Below, one piece after another: positions 63,042 through 64,000 of a stretch of 64,000 bases of DNA. The notes under the pieces are model-generated. The model did no database searches and was not told the origin of the DNA. It worked only from the letters and a program-made list of their open reading frames with translations. Origin of the DNA: Clostridia bacterium. Its GTDB lineage: Bacteria; Bacillota; Clostridia; Oscillospirales; Acutalibacteraceae. Location: positions 34,625 through 98,624 of the forward strand of contig JAFQCH010000006.1 in NCBI GenBank assembly GCA_017416485.1, given 5' to 3'. The translations under genes and the position numbers were made by a program. Each line of letters begins with the position of its first letter. Within the stretch, counting starts at the first letter, position 1.

Positions 63042-63201
63042 ACCAACGACCTCTTTAAGGTGCGGCGCTTTGCGCCGATATTGTATCGAAACGGAAAAAC
63101 AATTCACCGGATTGTTTTTCCTGTTTCGACGGATAACAGCCGCAAGATGCGTCTGTGGAAACACAAAGTAGTTGGTTCGATGCAGCAAGATGAAAGCAAA
63201 A
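63042..63201. repeat. Repeat R2, copy A
   Basis: 160 bases, 156 identical to 63831-63990. Contains GGCGC/GCGCC and an 18-bp stem (CGAAAC.GGAAAAACAAT with ATTGTTTTTCC.GTTTCG), and near-terminal inverted words ACCAAC and GTTGGT. Confidence 0.85.
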
Positions 63202-63267
63202 AAAACCATCCGATTGGTGTGCTTTTCATTTGTGTTTGCACCTCGATTTTGAACCTCAAGTTCTAAT

Positions 63268-63618
63268 CTACCAATGTCTTAAGATATTCATTTCGTCTTT
63301 ATCACATGGTGTCGACATCGCATTTAATGCATTGCTGTCTAAATTGTAGATACCTGAATACACTTCTTGAATTTCATCGTTCTCATCATAAGCCAAAAAG
63401 CAGTCAACCTCTTTATGCAAAGAAATCTCAACGGTATCACCATTAATATTGGTATATTTATTAATATATGATGCAACATATTCGTCTGCTTTTTGATATG
63501 CATTGTCAAAAGACTCAGCTTTGATTCTTAATATTTGCTCTTCATATAATACCTGAGGCATTTTACTGTTAACAACATATTTAAAAATCAATTTAACACC
63601 AAATATTTGACCATTCAT
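63268..63618 (-). CDS. DUF4288-like small protein
   Basis: 116 residues. KLIFKYVV, then a helix IKAESFDNAYQKADEYVASY and an acidic strand VDCFLAYDEN are like DUF4288 proteins, which are small orphan proteins often near toxin/immunity or mobile genes. ATG 63618 follows TAGAGGTG. AT-rich; it is bracketed by the two copies of repeat R2. Confidence 0.6.
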   Translation of the reverse strand: MNGQIFGVKLIFKYVVNSKMPQVLYEEQILRIKAESFDNAYQKADEYVASYINKYTNINGDTVEISLHKEVDCFLAYDENDEIQEVYSGIYNLDSNALNAMSTPCDKDEMNILRHW

Positions 63619-63678
63619 AACCTCACCTCTATGACTTAATTATATACATTTTATATAACAAAAGTCAATAACTGCATC

Positions 63679-63703
63679 ACAGGTTCGAGTCCTATTACTT
63701 CTA
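63679..63703 (+). pseudogene. tRNA T-arm/acceptor remnant
   Basis: ACAGG-TTCGAGT-CCTAT with one mismatch gives a T-arm, followed by eight bases that could be an acceptor strand. No 5' half exists nearby, so it is a fragment, perhaps an old integration scar. Confidence 0.35.
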
Positions 63704-63751
63704 AAAAGGGTTCATCTGAACCAAAACTATAAGTTTAAAGATAAAAATGAA

Positions 63752-63779
63752 GAAAACCCTTGAAAAATCAAGGGTTTTC
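63752..63779. terminator. Perfect hairpin, terminator-like
   Basis: GAAAACCCTT pairs with AAGGGTTTTC. A second small hairpin GGGTTC/GAACCC follows at 63785-63802. Neither follows a visible gene. Confidence 0.6.
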
Positions 63780-63809
63780 ATATGGGGTTCAAAAAAGGAA
63801 CCCAATCTT

Positions 63810-63836
63810 GGCTCCGCCTGTTGGACTCGAACCAAC
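63810..63836 (-). pseudogene. tRNA 3' end without a body
   Basis: On the minus strand: GTTGG-TTCGAGT-CCAAC T-arm, AGGCGGA acceptor strand, discriminator and CCA. The sequence upstream is repeat R2 instead of a tRNA body, so this is a displaced or duplicated tRNA end. Confidence 0.6.
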
Positions 63837-63990
63837 GACCTCTTTAAGGTGCGGCGCTTTGCGCCGATATTGTATCGAAACGGAAAAACAATTCACCGGA
63901 TTGTTTTTCCTGTTTCGACGGATAACAGCCGCAAGATGCGTCTGTGGAAACACAAGGAAGTTGGTTCGAGACAGCAAGATGAAAGCAAAA
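63831..63990. repeat. Repeat R2, copy B
   Basis: Same orientation as copy A, 790 bases away; four base differences. Its left end runs into the tRNA 3' end at 63810-63836. Confidence 0.85.
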
Positions 63991-64000
63991 GAAAAAGCAC

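Noticed and set aside
63810..63836. Functional tRNA gene
   Set aside because: Only the T-arm and acceptor 3' strand exist; no D-arm, anticodon arm or 5' acceptor strand is found upstream on that strand.
62088..63990. CRISPR array
   Set aside because: Only two copies of each repeat, 117-160 bases long and far apart; no regular spacers or cas genes.

Overview
The window looks like a chromosomal segment of an uncultured, anaerobic gut-type Clostridia bacterium, most likely near Oscillospirales/Ruminococcaceae. The pointers are strong AGGAGG-type ribosome sites, near-consensus TTGACA-N17-TATAAT promoters, a CD1247-type protein, a CotJC-type manganese catalase (a spore-coat family), a FeoA/FeoB set with the small Cys-rich Feo protein, a Sporomusa-type transhydrogenase operon, and a surface protein with clostridial Cys-rich repeats. 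All gene assignments come from reading translations; no database search was run.

Layout. 1-5.4 kb: the 3' end of a giant surface protein, then a strongly folded inverted-repeat element. 5.4-10.3 kb: a GPH-family sugar symporter, a PC4/YdbC protein, a GH36-like alpha-galactosidase and a glycerol dehydrogenase. 10.3-16.6 kb: two small minus-strand genes, an EamA exporter, then a housekeeping run (rpsU, yqeG, Xaa-Pro peptidase, F420-ligase-like protein, efp, CD1247-type protein). 16.6-23.8 kb: a second GH36 alpha-galactosidase, rsmI and a three-gene electron-transfer operon (NuoE-, NuoF- and GltD-like). 23.8-33 kb: a GH110-like beta-helix glycosidase and a hydrolase on the minus strand; then NfeD and SPFH membrane proteins; then GH95-like, GH33 sialidase and an exported (alpha/alpha)6-like protein.

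33-38.1 kb: the ferrous iron operon feoA-feoB-Cys-rich peptide with two palindromes typical of iron-dependent repressors, and a membrane-embedded GH36 enzyme. 38.3-46.3 kb: an AbrB-like regulator, a DUF1294 protein, then a complete seven-gene V/A-type ATPase operon of the E-DUF2764-A-B-D-I-K type. 46.5-61 kb, nearly all minus strand: a purple-acid-phosphatase-like exported enzyme, an AraC regulator with a small-molecule kinase, an MFS transporter with a GH106-like glycosidase, a CotJC-type catalase, an FAD oxidoreductase/phosphatase/GH5 operon, a YbjQ pair, a GH16 lipoprotein, and DUF3592 and TPR proteins. 61-64 kb: an S66 carboxypeptidase and a repeat-rich tail holding two small orphan genes, two families of direct repeats and tRNA 3'-end fragments.

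Together the genes suggest a glycan forager. Alpha-galactosidases (three GH36-type, one GH110-like), a sialidase, and fucosidase- and rhamnosidase-type enzymes, mostly without signal peptides, point to uptake and cytoplasmic trimming of galactose- and sialic-acid-containing oligosaccharides of host or plant origin. Redox is balanced by an electron-bifurcating type transhydrogenase and ion gradients by a V-type ATPase that keeps most sodium-binding residues. The least explained parts are the folded element at 5.06-5.36 kb, a 12-base word repeated four times near gene boundaries, the membrane-anchored GH36 enzyme, and the repeats at 62-64 kb.
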